Counted from the stretch's first letter, positions 34,701 to 43,785 are shown. The stretch is DNA of 64,000 bases from CAXXOK01 sp964584315 (GCA_964584315.1 CAZOZO010000011.1:1-64000), one strand, 5' to 3'. Notes: generated by a model from the sequence alone, not told the origin. Program-made: numbers and translations.

Positions 34701-35433
34701 GACGGCCATCGAGGACAGCACCGTGGCCAACGCCGAGGCAGGCAGCACGATGGCCACCACAGTGACCAAGGCGATTGCCACCATCCTGACCGAGGCGCAG
34801 GGGATGCTGCTGGGGGGCGCCATTGGCAAGGGCGTAAAGCGTGGGCTGGACGGCCAACGCGCAGACGTGGCCGCATCGGCAAGGATGCTGGCCACGGCCG
34901 CCAGCAGCGCCCTGTGGAGCATTGTGGGGACAGACGGGGCGAATTTTGAACGCATCGGCGAGGCCATCGACCAGGGCATGGCACGCGGCATTCGCGGCAG
35001 CACCTCGGTGATCACCAACGCTGCCAGGGCGGCCGCGCGGGCAGCGTATCAGGCGGCCGTGCGCGAGCTGGACATCCGCAGCCCCAGCCACGTGATGGAG
35101 GACATCGGCAGGCAATATGATGCAGGCTTCGGCCGCGGCATTGAACGCAACATGCAAAGCGTGGTGGATGCCGCTGCGGGCCTGAGCCGCAAGGCAGCCA
35201 GCAGCACAGCAGGCGGGACGCGCACCACGGCCGGCACAGCTTTTTCGCTGGACTATGCAAGGCTGGGCGAAGAAGTGGCAGGCGCGCTGGAAAGCAGGGG
35301 CGTTGGCCAAGCGGTGATGACCCTGGATGGCAAGGTGGTGGCCGCCACGCTGGAGCCGGACGTGAGCCGCGCCACCCGCAGGCGCGCTACCCAAAGCGTG
35401 CGCGGGCGCAACAGCCGCATGACACTGGGCTGA
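31741..35433 (+). CDS. Tape measure protein
   Basis: 1230 residues, ATG 31741 with AAGGGATG upstream. The N-terminal ~110 residues are a coiled coil (RMKMLKSEMSVTTAEFKSQG...). Ala/Gly-rich hydrophobic segments follow (ALVVTAIGVALLAGLRNAASAIGGAF and several helices around 400-560), then long Ala-rich helical repeats. The C-terminus has RELDIRSPSHVMEDIGRQYDAGFGRGI, the motif common to Gram-positive phage tape measures. It sets tail length and is ejected into the host; by the usual ~1.5 Å per residue the tail would be about 185 nm (rough estimate). Confidence 0.92.
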   Translation: MAKKGGSDPKLRARIGIDGEQTYKEALDGIAQRMKMLKSEMSVTTAEFKSQGATMGNLQQRQGELNEKYDLQLQKVVTLRDMLEKCRAKYGENADETRNLQLALNAATAEMATTEGEIKDNTAAMEAFEDETALVVTAIGVALLAGLRNAASAIGGAFMTAVKAAGTALRELGEFAVAAAKKGFELSKSAGSMADSVLTTSQQTGIAAEQLQKWQYAANFMDTPVDTITKSMAKMTKQVGDAAGGSKAAQEKFQALGVSIYDNNGNLRDNEAIFADTIDALGKMTNETERDAAAMDLFGKSAQELNPLIEAGGDAITRLGAEAEKMGTVFSDSQLATLGGFDDSMQRMQATADGLANTIGLLLVPAFQPLVDTAADSMGRLSAALKDGLQPGELETIVDDMMEGLEDALADITPLIRKAIPVATKAAKSIIAVLAKELPKLVGDLAPAALELLRGFLDSMVENSDDIGTMAADLIESIIDFLLDAAPELVEASGAIIESLIDGLVSGNGLQDIISGAVALLGKFAAALVKNAAMLIAKGPMIIGELVKGLLNADWGGVALELVGSLGDAITAAFTNADEIAAAYEQQFGATEKAWAAFKTVLDKADENLASSEADAEGKKALATELLALYDQLSQKDVKTDADLALMADYAAQIAEIYPTLGQYIDPVTGAFTLNTQAIKDNIEAQYQLEMIAAYKEYRTKLFQALADANVALLQHVQTQEDVKKKWEELKAQSDELQGLYSSVFENGGGLLVFEENLTRIYQTIKDNTSIANPLSDFVDVLADGTVKLRDGADAAAAYDAAQTLMTAAVGNAATAFTEQNGVLAKAYESYDTFSQGVTDANADLTAMNGIIADAQAKYNALAPAATAAGAAGQSAGDAINAGGDAALTGAGKVEEATGKLADGKTAAGEAAEGAQAAGEQIATEAEKILATAEDIQGAQAAAEAAQAKIAELLTTITTDAATALTTMETIAASITLTAQGMMAAIETAIEDSTVANAEAGSTMATTVTKAIATILTEAQGMLLGGAIGKGVKRGLDGQRADVAASARMLATAASSALWSIVGTDGANFERIGEAIDQGMARGIRGSTSVITNAARAAARAAYQAAVRELDIRSPSHVMEDIGRQYDAGFGRGIERNMQSVVDAAAGLSRKAASSTAGGTRTTAGTAFSLDYARLGEEVAGALESRGVGQAVMTLDGKVVAATLEPDVSRATRRRATQSVRGRNSRMTLG

Positions 35434-35451
35434 CGGAAGGAGGAATGATGC

Positions 35452-36246
35452 TTGGCAGCGGTTGAGTGCAACTTCACCTTCGATGGGCGGCATTGCCTGC
35501 GGGACTTCGATTGCTTCTACATCTTTGGCAAGAGCCGACCGGTAAGCCCGGACAGCCAATACCGCACCTTTGCAATCAGTGGCGCGGACGGCGACCTGAT
35601 CTATGGCGACAACCACACGCATGAAGTGGTGACCCACAAAGGGACGCTCTACTTGATGCACACGCCTGGAAGCGACGCGGCGGCCATGCGCATCTACCGA
35701 CAGATTGGCGCGTGGCTGAAGGCGGGACGGCGGCGGCTGACATGGGATTATGAACCGGACAAGTACCTGCTGGCGGAGATCGCAGCAGGCACGGATTACA
35801 CAGAAAGCGGCTGGCCGGACGGCGGACTGGAGATCGAAATCCGCTGCCAGCCAGTGGCCTACGACCTGCAGGAAGCGGCCGCGAGCGCGGCGGTAGCCGA
35901 CAACACCGCCCACACGCTCGCCTTGCCCCTGTATACGGGCGAACCCGCGCCTGTATGCTGCGACATCACCAATACCGGCATGGCGACCATTACCGGGGTG
36001 ACTGTGGCCGTAGGGGGCAAGCAGACCGTATTCAGCGGGCTTGCGCTGGCAACCGGGGAAACCCTGCTGGTGAACATGGAAGCCCCGATTGGCGCCACCA
36101 TTGGCGCCGCCAGCGCGCTGCCCAAGGCAACGCGCTTTGACTACCTGACTGCCAGCGGGCCTGCGACCGTGACTGTGACGCTGGCCTTTGGCAGCGGCAC
36201 CAAGCAGGCAACTGTGAAAGCACACGCCAGAGGGAGATGGATTTGA
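35452..36246 (+). CDS. Distal tail protein (Dit-like)
   Basis: 264 residues from a TTG at 35452; the strong GGAAGGAGGA just upstream and lack of an in-frame ATG decide the start. N-terminal FTFDGRHCLRDFDCFYIFGKSRPV matches the Dit/SPP1 gp19.1 family beta core; a C-terminal galectin-like beta domain follows (VCCDITNTGMATITGVTVAVGG...). Dit forms the hexameric hub at the tail tip to which Tal and baseplate proteins attach. Confidence 0.8.
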   Translation: MAAVECNFTFDGRHCLRDFDCFYIFGKSRPVSPDSQYRTFAISGADGDLIYGDNHTHEVVTHKGTLYLMHTPGSDAAAMRIYRQIGAWLKAGRRRLTWDYEPDKYLLAEIAAGTDYTESGWPDGGLEIEIRCQPVAYDLQEAAASAAVADNTAHTLALPLYTGEPAPVCCDITNTGMATITGVTVAVGGKQTVFSGLALATGETLLVNMEAPIGATIGAASALPKATRFDYLTASGPATVTVTLAFGSGTKQATVKAHARGRWI

Positions 36247-36557
36247 TGTTTGGCCGGAAGAGACAGGCTTTGACCGCCCATAACGCGCCCCTGCCCCAGA
36301 CAGCACCCGAAGCCCAGGTGAAGCACCCCGGGCCGCTGCCGCGCCGTTGCCCGCTGACCCAGAGCGCCTGCCGCGATGCCTGCGCCTGGATGGTGGAGGG
36401 CGAATGTGCTGCTACGTTCGTGGCGCGGGAGATGTTCACGCTGGTGGAAGTGCTGGCGCGATCGCAACGGTCGCTGGCGCTCCCTTTGGGGGAGGGCGAT
36501 CCCTCCCCCAACCGCTCCCCAGCCGCGTCCGTGGGCGCGGACGGCAACCCCGAATAG
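36246..36557 (+). CDS. Small cysteine-rich tail-region protein
   Basis: 103 residues. The ATG at 36246 overlaps the dit stop as TGATG; an in-frame ATG nine bases earlier is possible. CPLTQSACRDACAWMVEGECAATFVA holds four cysteines in a CxxxxxCxxxCx8C pattern that may bind metal. The C-terminal third is low-complexity. Its function is unknown. Confidence 0.55.
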   Translation: MFGRKRQALTAHNAPLPQTAPEAQVKHPGPLPRRCPLTQSACRDACAWMVEGECAATFVAREMFTLVEVLARSQRSLALPLGEGDPSPNRSPAASVGADGNPE

Positions 36558-36594
36558 TGGCCGAAACCCCGCCCAAAGGAGGCGAAGCTGACGC

Positions 36595-38685
36595 ATGGTT
36601 AAAGTATACGACCAAAACCAAAAGCTGCAGGCGGTGCTGGACGCAGCTGCCGATGTTGGGTATGAGCTGAAGCACAACGACCTTTCCACCACGAGCTTCC
36701 GGATGCCGACCCGCGACCCCAAAAACGAATACTGCATCGCGCACAATTTCGTGCAGATTGAGGATGGGGCGCGTGACCTCGGCCTTTACCGCATCATCGG
36801 GATGCCGCAATGCGACACCGACGGCTGGACGGAATACGAGCTGGAACATGTGATGGCCACGCTGGTGGATGATGTGCTGTTTGGCCAACACACCATAGGC
36901 GGCACCGGCGTTGATACCGCGGATGTGATTGCCTACATTTTGGCGCGGCAGACGATCAAGCGCTGGCAGCTAGGCGTGTGTGAGTATACCGACCAGTTTG
37001 CCTACAACTTTGAAAATTGCACGTTGCTCTCCGCGCTGTTTTCGATCAGCAACCTGCTGGTGGACGCATACACCTGGGGTTTTGATACCAACACCACGCC
37101 CTGGACCGTGAACCTGCGGCGCGCGGATACGTCGCCCGACTGCGGAATCCACTACATGCGGAGCCTCCGGCAGATCGAAAAGACCATGGACGCCACCGCG
37201 CTGGTGACGCGCCTGTACTGCCTGGGCTATGGCGAGGGCGTGAACCAACTGGGCATCCGGAGCGTGAACGACGGGCTGCCCTACCTGGACGCAGATACGA
37301 TCGGCGCCTGGGGCATTAAGTGCAGCGTGTTTGTGGACACGACCATTCAGGATGCCGCGACGCTGAAACAGCGCGCACAGGCGGTGCTGGAAGGCTACAA
37401 GAACCCCTACATCACCTACACGGCGACGGCCGCCGACCTGTACCGCTTGACCGGGCACAGCTGGGACAACTACATGCCCGGCAAGCTGGTGCAGGTGATG
37501 GACGGCGAGCACGGCATCACCTTTCAGGCGCGGATCATCGGCATCCGAAAAGCGGACGTGAACGGGAAGCCGCAGGACATCGAGATCACGATCGCCAACG
37601 CGCCGAAAGATACCGCCGACAGCATCAACCAACTGGCCGACCGTGTGGGCATCGGCGAGCTGTACAGCCAGGGCGCGACATCGCTGTATGTGTTCCAATA
37701 CGCTGAAAACTGCACGCCCGCGCATCCGGCGACGTTCTCCATCCCCATACCGGAAAGCGCCGTGCGCATCAACGTGGTTAGGTTTCTGCTTAAGCGGGAA
37801 GCCTACCGGGCGGACGCGCAGGGTGCGGCCAGCGGGGGCGGGAGCGTTTCCACCACCAGCAGCGGGGGTGGCGGCACGACCACCAGCGCGGCAGGCGGGG
37901 CGCAGAGCATCACGGAGCCGGTGAGCGTGATGACCAGCAGCAACACCACCGGCAACCCCAAGGATATGGAGAGCGGCTACACCAAGGCGAATACCGACAC
38001 GGAGACGGCGCGGGAAACCGGAGCATCCAGCCTGAGTGTGACGGGCAGTGCTGGCGCCTATACCAACACCGGCGCAGCAAGCGGCAATACCGAAGCGGCT
38101 ACCGCGAGCCATTATCATACCATCGGGAGCCATCAGCACCAGCAAACGACCGGCTCCTACACAGGGGCTACGCGCCCTTCGTGTTCCGAATCAGACGACA
38201 CCAACCACAGCCATGGGCTGAACCTGCACACACACGCAACCGGCGCCCATACGCACAGCATGAGCCACACCCATGGGATCCCCACGCATACGCATGGGAT
38301 GAACCACTACCATATGGTGAATACGGTGATCTCCATTCCCCCGTTGACCATTAACGTGGAAAACCATACCCACAGCGTGAGCGTCGGGGCGCACAGCCAT
38401 AGCCTGACGCTGAACGACCACACGCACGCCTTGGTTTATGACATCTATGAAGGACCCACGGCCAACAGCTTCACCATCATGGTGGACGGCGTGGCGGCGG
38501 GCGAAAGCATAACGGCGGCGGAAGCGGAGGTGGATATCACAACCCTGCTGAGCAAGGACGCGGCAGGCCGAATTGAACGCGGTAAATGGCATGAGGTTGT
38601 GCTGACACCAGACCGGGCCACGCGCGCGGTGGTGAGCGTTTATGTGCAGGTGTTTGTGCAAAGCAAAGGAGGCGGCGATTACTGA
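36595..38685 (+). CDS. Tail-associated protein (Tal-like) with histidine-rich shaft
   Basis: 696 residues. Residues 1-~370 fit the phage tail/endopeptidase (Tal, gp44-hub like) family, including YDQNQKLQAVLDAAADVGYEL and DLYRLTGHSWDNYMPGKLVQV. A Gly/Ser/Thr-rich linker (~405-500) leads to a histidine-rich zone (~500-610) with many HxH pairs (HTHATGAHTHSMSHTHG, HTHSVSVGAHSH). In long tail fibres such HxH repeats hold iron and knot three chains together. A small C-terminal domain closes the protein. No lytic motif is clear. Confidence 0.75.
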   Translation: MVKVYDQNQKLQAVLDAAADVGYELKHNDLSTTSFRMPTRDPKNEYCIAHNFVQIEDGARDLGLYRIIGMPQCDTDGWTEYELEHVMATLVDDVLFGQHTIGGTGVDTADVIAYILARQTIKRWQLGVCEYTDQFAYNFENCTLLSALFSISNLLVDAYTWGFDTNTTPWTVNLRRADTSPDCGIHYMRSLRQIEKTMDATALVTRLYCLGYGEGVNQLGIRSVNDGLPYLDADTIGAWGIKCSVFVDTTIQDAATLKQRAQAVLEGYKNPYITYTATAADLYRLTGHSWDNYMPGKLVQVMDGEHGITFQARIIGIRKADVNGKPQDIEITIANAPKDTADSINQLADRVGIGELYSQGATSLYVFQYAENCTPAHPATFSIPIPESAVRINVVRFLLKREAYRADAQGAASGGGSVSTTSSGGGGTTTSAAGGAQSITEPVSVMTSSNTTGNPKDMESGYTKANTDTETARETGASSLSVTGSAGAYTNTGAASGNTEAATASHYHTIGSHQHQQTTGSYTGATRPSCSESDDTNHSHGLNLHTHATGAHTHSMSHTHGIPTHTHGMNHYHMVNTVISIPPLTINVENHTHSVSVGAHSHSLTLNDHTHALVYDIYEGPTANSFTIMVDGVAAGESITAAEAEVDITTLLSKDAAGRIERGKWHEVVLTPDRATRAVVSVYVQVFVQSKGGGDY

Positions 38686-40754
38686 TGAGTAGCTGGAAGA
38701 TTTGCCAGCAGATCGACCTGGCAAGAGGCGCTGTGGAGCCGCGCATTCTTCCTTCGGCCCTGCTGATGCAGGGCGACAAGCTGGCGCACGAATGGCGAAT
38801 CGCCGTTTTGCAGGATGGCCAGCCTGCAGTGCTTGCGGGCACGGTGCGGGGCTATTTTCAGCGTGCGGACGGCAACTATGTGACCATCACCGGTACGATC
38901 GACGAGCATACGGCGGTCGTGAAGCTGGAAAGCACCTGCTATGTGATCCCCGGACCGCTACAGTGCGTGATGCGCCTGACCAATACCAGCGGGGACAATA
39001 CGATCACCCTGGGCGTGGTGACACTGCCCGTAGAGCGGGAGCCCAGCGGCGGCGTCGTGGATGTGGAACACATCATCCCCGATTTGGGCCAGCTACTGGC
39101 ACAAATTGAAGCCATGGAAACCGGCACTGCGGCTGCCACCGCCGCGGCCACCGCGGCCAACATGGCTGCGGGCACTGCTACCAACGCCGCCGGGCAGGCG
39201 ACCGAAGCGGCCGCTACGGCGCAGATCGCTGCCACGACGGCAGGGAATGCGGCCAGCGCAGCGCAGAGCGCCGCAAGCGGGGTGGTGGCAGCGACCGATG
39301 CCGCCCATGCTGCCGCACAGGAGGCAAGCGACGCCGCCAGTGATGCGGTGCTGGCCGCGGGCGATGCCGACGATGCGGCGGACGCTGCCAACGCGGCGGC
39401 TGGGGCGGCGAACACGGCGGCTTCCGCTGCAAACGCGGCCAAAGCGGCGGCCAATACCGCAGCCGAGGCGGCGACCAGCGCGGCTGGGCAGGCAACCAGC
39501 GCGGCCGAGGCGGCGCAGACGGGCGCTGCGGCTGCGAATGCTGCCGCGGCGAAGATAGACGGCATGACGGTGGAAACCTCGGTGGTGCCCTACGGCACCA
39601 CGCCGGTGGCTACGATCACCGAAGTGGATGGGCACAAGCATGTGGCCATCCAGACCCAGCGCGGCCCGCAGGGGCCGGGCTACACCATCAAAGGGGCTGC
39701 CTATGCAACGCTGGCTGCGCTGGAAGCAGCGGTGCCCAGCCCAGCCGAGGGCGACCAGTACAACGTGGGCAGCACGGCCCCGTATCATGTATACCGCTGG
39801 ACAGGCGCGGCGTGGGAGGACCAGGGCGAGCTGCAGGGGCCGGAGGGCGACGATGGATTTAGCCCGGTTGCCAGCGTGAACAAGGTGGGCAACACTGCAA
39901 CCATTACGATAACGGACAAGGTTGGCAGCACGAGCGCACAGGTGACGGATGGCACAGATGGCGACGATGGCGATGACGGGGTCACCTTTACGCCTGCGGT
40001 GAGCTCTGCCGGGGTGATCAGCTTCACCAATGACGGTGGGCTTGCGAATCCGCCGCCAGTTGATCTGGCTGCCGCTACTGCTGCGGTAGTCCCTGCGGTG
40101 CGCTACGACGCGTCGCAGGGGCTGACCGCGCCGCAAAAAACGCAGGCCATCAAAAACATGTTTGGCAACTACGGCAGCACGGAAGTCACGGCGCTGAATG
40201 ATATCCTCTTGTCCGGCCTGTACTACGCCCAGAGCACAGCCACCAACATTCCAGCCTCTGGGAACTGGTTCATCGTCCACATCAACCTACCCACCGGCGA
40301 CACAAGCGCGCTGCAACTGGCGTTCCGTGGTTCATACCACAATGCATACGTGCGTATGAAAACGGCCAGCAATACATGGCTGGCGTGGAGCAAGGTGTAC
40401 ACCGACGCTGACGTCGCAACCATGTACGACTTTACCACTGTCAGCGAGGCCACAAACGCGTTCGCCTGCGACTTTACCAGCCTGCGCCACAAGAACTTCC
40501 GATGCGATATCACGAATACCACCGCAAAGACGATCACCTTCACCAATGTGCCTACCGGCTACGTCGTCTGCGAGCTCAAGATCAAGGCCACCGCAGTGAA
40601 TGTGCCTGTATTCACGCTTGATGGACGCGCCAAGGTATGGAAGGACGGCTCGCAGCCGCTCTTCAGCGCGAATACCGTGACCGACATCCTGTGCGAGTGG
40701 GACGACAGCATCTCCAAATGGGTGCTGCGAGCGGCGACGGCGGTGAGCGTTTGA
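38685..40754 (+). CDS. Baseplate upper (BppU-like) / tail fibre protein
   Basis: 689 residues, start in TGATG overlap. The N-terminal ~130 residues match the BppU-type domain (LMQGDKLAHEWRIAVLQDGQ...VSVQ-like beta strands). Residues ~140-290 are an Ala-rich heptad repeat (ATAAATAANMAAGTATNAAG...) that should be a trimeric coiled coil. Collagen-like GPQGPG follows, then beta domains ending with a fibre-like tip (LSGLYYAQSTATNIPASGNW). It probably links the baseplate to the receptor-binding unit. Confidence 0.78.
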   Translation: MSSWKICQQIDLARGAVEPRILPSALLMQGDKLAHEWRIAVLQDGQPAVLAGTVRGYFQRADGNYVTITGTIDEHTAVVKLESTCYVIPGPLQCVMRLTNTSGDNTITLGVVTLPVEREPSGGVVDVEHIIPDLGQLLAQIEAMETGTAAATAAATAANMAAGTATNAAGQATEAAATAQIAATTAGNAASAAQSAASGVVAATDAAHAAAQEASDAASDAVLAAGDADDAADAANAAAGAANTAASAANAAKAAANTAAEAATSAAGQATSAAEAAQTGAAAANAAAAKIDGMTVETSVVPYGTTPVATITEVDGHKHVAIQTQRGPQGPGYTIKGAAYATLAALEAAVPSPAEGDQYNVGSTAPYHVYRWTGAAWEDQGELQGPEGDDGFSPVASVNKVGNTATITITDKVGSTSAQVTDGTDGDDGDDGVTFTPAVSSAGVISFTNDGGLANPPPVDLAAATAAVVPAVRYDASQGLTAPQKTQAIKNMFGNYGSTEVTALNDILLSGLYYAQSTATNIPASGNWFIVHINLPTGDTSALQLAFRGSYHNAYVRMKTASNTWLAWSKVYTDADVATMYDFTTVSEATNAFACDFTSLRHKNFRCDITNTTAKTITFTNVPTGYVVCELKIKATAVNVPVFTLDGRAKVWKDGSQPLFSANTVTDILCEWDDSISKWVLRAATAVSV

Positions 40755-41296
40755 TGCTTAGGCGGCAGAGCATAAAGTACGGTGACAAGCGATCCATCAC
40801 GCTAACCAACATGCTGGCCAACAGCAATTTCGCGTCCACCGCCAATTGGTTAACCTATAATTGCTCCATGTCGGTTTCAGGCAATGAGTTTACCTCTACC
40901 GCTACAGCCCAATATGGCTATGTCATGCAACAATTCACCGTTGCTAATACCCATAAATACTATTACGCCACCTCGCTTTACGCAACGAATGCGCTTGCCT
41001 TCACTTCGTTTAGCGATACGTTGATTTCCTCCTATGGGGTTCATAGCGCGACAGCGGGGTACGAGCGCATTTCCATCGTCCACGCCGCCACCGCAAATTC
41101 CCCCAATGCCAGCATAACCGCGTTCTTGGAAACTGCCACGAGTTCGTTTCAGCAAGTGAAAGGCCAGTACGCTATGCTTATCGACCTTACAGTGTCGTTT
41201 GGGGCAGGGCGCGAGCCGTCCAAGGAATTCATGGACAGACTGATGCGGCAATTCCCGAATGCTTGGTTTACAGGATCGCAGGTTATCCAGCTGTAA
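40754..41296 (+). CDS. Putative receptor-binding / fibre-tip protein
   Basis: 180 residues from an ATG overlapping the upstream stop as TGATG. LTNMLANSNFASTANWLTYNCSMSVSGNEFTSTATAQ is a jelly-roll start of the carbohydrate-binding type seen in clostridial phage fibre tips. FGAGREPSKEFMDRLMRQFPNAWFTGS is a conserved end in such proteins. It may recognise host surface sugars. AT-richer composition than the BppU-like gene fits frequent exchange. Confidence 0.65.
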   Translation: MLRRQSIKYGDKRSITLTNMLANSNFASTANWLTYNCSMSVSGNEFTSTATAQYGYVMQQFTVANTHKYYYATSLYATNALAFTSFSDTLISSYGVHSATAGYERISIVHAATANSPNASITAFLETATSSFQQVKGQYAMLIDLTVSFGAGREPSKEFMDRLMRQFPNAWFTGSQVIQL

Positions 41297-41357
41297 CAGC
41301 CCCCATGAGGAAAGGCGCTCTACAAAAGGCAAGGAAGTCAAAAAACCGTCTCAATGT

Positions 41358-41382
41358 AGCGGGCTGCACGGCTCGCTTTTTT
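41358..41382 (+). terminator. Terminator before the lysis genes
   Basis: AGCGGGC (41358-41364) pairs with GCTCGCT (41371-41377, one G-T pair) over a 6-nt loop, then six T. It separates tail and lysis transcripts, at least partly. Confidence 0.55.
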
Positions 41383-41398
41383 GATTGGAGGAAATGGC

Positions 41399-42223
41399 AT
41401 GGCAACCAAGATTACCAATGCCGCGCTGATCGCGGCTGGAAAAGCACTGCTGACCTACGCCAAGGCGAGCGCCATCCCCTATGTGAACAACGGCATGTCG
41501 CTCAAAGGCATGGACTGCCAAGGGCTGGTCGAGTATTGCCTGATACAGGCGGGCGTGCCCAAGGCTGCGTGCGGCCTGACAGGGAGCAACGCGCACTGGC
41601 GCGCCTGCGTATGGCGCGGCACGCCGGAAGAATGCAAGAAGGCATTCGGCAGCATCCCGGGCGGGGCGGCGCTGTTCATTGTGGACGATGACGGCGGCGA
41701 ACCGGCCAAGTACCAGGGCGACGGCTACGGGAATGCCAGCCACATGGGCCTTTGGCTGGGCGATACAAGCATCGCAGCCAGCCAAAGCCGCAAGCAGGTG
41801 ATCGAGAGCAACTTTGCAGGCAAGACCATCAACGGCGGCTGGAACCGAATCGGGCTGCTGCCGTGGGTGGATTACGGGCTGAGCGACACGCAGGCAGCAC
41901 TGCTGGACGCCGCGGCAACCGCAGGCGACGAAGCCATACCCTCAGCGGCGAACGATACGCAAGCCTATGCGGCGGTGGATACGGCCGGGTTCTACCTGAT
42001 CAGGCGGGGCTGCAAAGGGGGCGCCGTGGAGCGGTTGCAGACATGGCTTACGGACCTGGGCTTCATGCTGAGCGTGGACCATGACTTCGGCCCGACCACC
42101 GAAGCGATGGTGAAGGCGTTCCAGCGCGACCACGGCTTGACCGTAGATGGCATTGTAGGCCCTAAAACATGGGCGGCGCTGGCGGAAGCACGCAAGGCGG
42201 CCATGGGCGCGAACCAGGCGTAA
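41399..42223 (+). CDS. Endolysin: NlpC/P60-type peptidase with peptidoglycan-binding domain
   Basis: 274 residues, ATG 41399 behind GGAGG. Residues 1-~155 are an NlpC/P60-like cysteine peptidase: MDCQGLVEYCLIQAG holds the catalytic Cys, and NASHMGLWLGD the His. Residues ~200-265 are a PG_binding_1 domain (CKGGAVERLQTWLTDLGF...DFGPTTEAMVKAFQRDHGLTVDGIVGPKTW). It cuts cell-wall peptides at lysis; there is no signal peptide, so release depends on the holin. Confidence 0.9.
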   Translation: MATKITNAALIAAGKALLTYAKASAIPYVNNGMSLKGMDCQGLVEYCLIQAGVPKAACGLTGSNAHWRACVWRGTPEECKKAFGSIPGGAALFIVDDDGGEPAKYQGDGYGNASHMGLWLGDTSIAASQSRKQVIESNFAGKTINGGWNRIGLLPWVDYGLSDTQAALLDAAATAGDEAIPSAANDTQAYAAVDTAGFYLIRRGCKGGAVERLQTWLTDLGFMLSVDHDFGPTTEAMVKAFQRDHGLTVDGIVGPKTWAALAEARKAAMGANQA

Positions 42224-42236
42224 GAAAGGCGTTTGA

Positions 42237-42452
42237 ATGCTGAAAACGTGTAAAGGATGCATCTGCAAAACGGAGCAACCGGCCTGTAGAAGCTGCATGA
42301 TCCGCGCGCCCTGCATCACCCCTGATGCAATACCGGACTGTTGCCGGGGGTGTGAGTTCCTTGGGAACGGAAAATGCGAGGTGTTTCAGGACGATGCTGG
42401 ACTTCGGTTTCTATCACATGGACTGCATGACGGGCATGAAAGAATTTCCTGA
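42237..42452 (+). CDS. Small cysteine-rich protein
   Basis: 71 residues with eleven cysteines, mostly in CxxC-like pairs (CKGCICKTEQPACRSCMIRAPC; CCRGCEFLGNGKC), likely binding two zinc ions. AAGAAAGGCG precedes the ATG. Its last 59 nt overlap the start of the broken methyltransferase gene in another frame. The function is unknown. Confidence 0.5.
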   Translation: MLKTCKGCICKTEQPACRSCMIRAPCITPDAIPDCCRGCEFLGNGKCEVFQDDAGLRFLSHGLHDGHERIS

Positions 42453-43145
42453 CGGGTACTTTGACCTGGCAATCGTGGACCCACCTTACGGCGGCGGCTG
42501 CGCTGAACGAGATGCGGGCAAGATCCGGGGCGGCGGGTAGCCAGTGGGCCAATCAGAAACGGGGACGATTTGGCGGGCTGTTTAGCCGATACCATCTGTG
42601 CGCAGGCGATTCGTGCGACACGGAGCGGCGGGACATGGGCGAGCAGGTATCGCCCGACAAGGGACTCCCCTAGCCCGGACATGCGCCACTGGGATGTGGC
42701 GCCGCCACCGGAATACTTCGATGAGTTGGCGCGGGTGAGCCAGAACCAGATCATCTGGGGTGGCAACTACTTTGATTTGCCGCCGACGCGCTGTTTCCTG
42801 GTATGGCGCAAGCCCATCAGTGAGAATTTCACGATGGCCATGTGCGAGTATGCCTGGACCAGCTTCAACGCCAATGCCAAGTGGATCGAGATGACCGCAC
42901 AGGGCAAGCCGGGCAATCCACGCTTTCACCCCACGCAAAAGCCCATCGCGCTGTATACGTGGATCCTGCAGCACTATGCAAAGCCCGGATACCGCATTTT
43001 GGACACGCATGTGGGCAGCGCCAGCAGCCTGATTGCCTGCCACCGGGCTGGATTGCCCTTCGTGGGCTTTGAGCTGGACGCAACGTATTATGCGCTGGCC
43101 AAAGAGCGGCTGGACGCGGAAATGGCGCAGATGCGGCTATGCTAG
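42394..43145 (+). pseudogene. Frameshifted DNA methyltransferase (N-6/N-4 adenine type)
   Basis: Three frames together give one methyltransferase. From ATG 42394: MLDFGFYHMDCMTGMKEFPDG and the motif IVDPPYGGG (catalytic DPPY). About 42500-42610 in the next frame: RFGGLFSRYHLC. From ~42610 in the third frame: ATRSGGTWASRY, MRHWDVAPPPEYFDEL, NQIIWGGNYF, HPTQKPIALYTWIL and the SAM-binding end ILDTHVGSASSLIACHRAGL up to TAG 43145. Two +1 shifts break the gene, so it is probably inactive, unless the assembly has errors here. It lies between endolysin and the small lysis-region genes. Confidence 0.75.
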
Positions 43146-43264
43146 GCGCCAACCTGCGGCGATTTGCAGGCGGGCAACGACCGAATGGCCAGCGGCCATG
43201 GGAAAAGCCTTCAGAGCGCCTTGTAGCGGCGCGCAACCAATCATTACAAAGGAGGATCCATCCC

Positions 43265-43648
43265 ATGCAGCTGACTTGGGAGAATGTGCTCTTGCTTCTG
43301 ACGCTCCTTTCCCTGGCCGTGTCCATTTTCTACAACATCCGCAATGCACGGCGCGGCGAAACGAAAGACCAGCGGGAGGAAGGCCGCACCGAACTGGAAG
43401 ATGCCAGGGCCGAGGCGAAAGAGGCGCAGGACGTGGCGCAGCAACTGGCGCAGCTGAACGCCGAGCTGCAGAAGCAAGGCGTTGTGATCGGCAGCGTCAA
43501 CAACGGCATCAACGACATCCGCGTGGAAATGCGCACCCAGCGGGATACCATCACCAACATGCTGGAACGCCTGACCCGCGTGGAGGAGAGCGCCAAGCAA
43601 GCCCACAAGCGGATCGACCGGATCGACCCGCACGCACGGCCAGAGTAA
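43265..43648 (+). CDS. Membrane-anchored coiled-coil protein of the lysis region
   Basis: 127 residues, ATG 43265 with AAAGGAGG upstream. One N-terminal membrane helix (WENVLLLLTLLSLAVSIFY) is followed by a long charged coiled coil (REEGRTELEDARAEAKEAQDVAQQLAQL...). The layout recalls proteins that sit between endolysin and holin in Firmicute phages; a lysis accessory role is possible but not shown. Confidence 0.65.
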   Translation: MQLTWENVLLLLTLLSLAVSIFYNIRNARRGETKDQREEGRTELEDARAEAKEAQDVAQQLAQLNAELQKQGVVIGSVNNGINDIRVEMRTQRDTITNMLERLTRVEESAKQAHKRIDRIDPHARPE

Positions 43649-43785
43649 ACCTGACCCGGCGCGCCCTAGAAGGGCAGCCGCTTGTGCCCATCCTCGCAAG
43701 GGCGGCGCGCTCGCCAGGCAGCCTGACCAGCCGCATGGTGCAAAGCGCGCCTGATGCGCCATATCCACAGAAGGGATGATGAAAC

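Noticed and set aside
34063..36306. A 747-codon minus-strand frame across the end of the tape measure and dit genes
   Set aside because: It spans two well-supported genes on the other strand and lacks any family motif.
39121..39555. Tandem DNA repeat in the BppU-like gene
   Set aside because: The Ala-rich repetition is at protein level (coiled-coil heptads); the DNA copies are not exact enough to call a nucleotide repeat.
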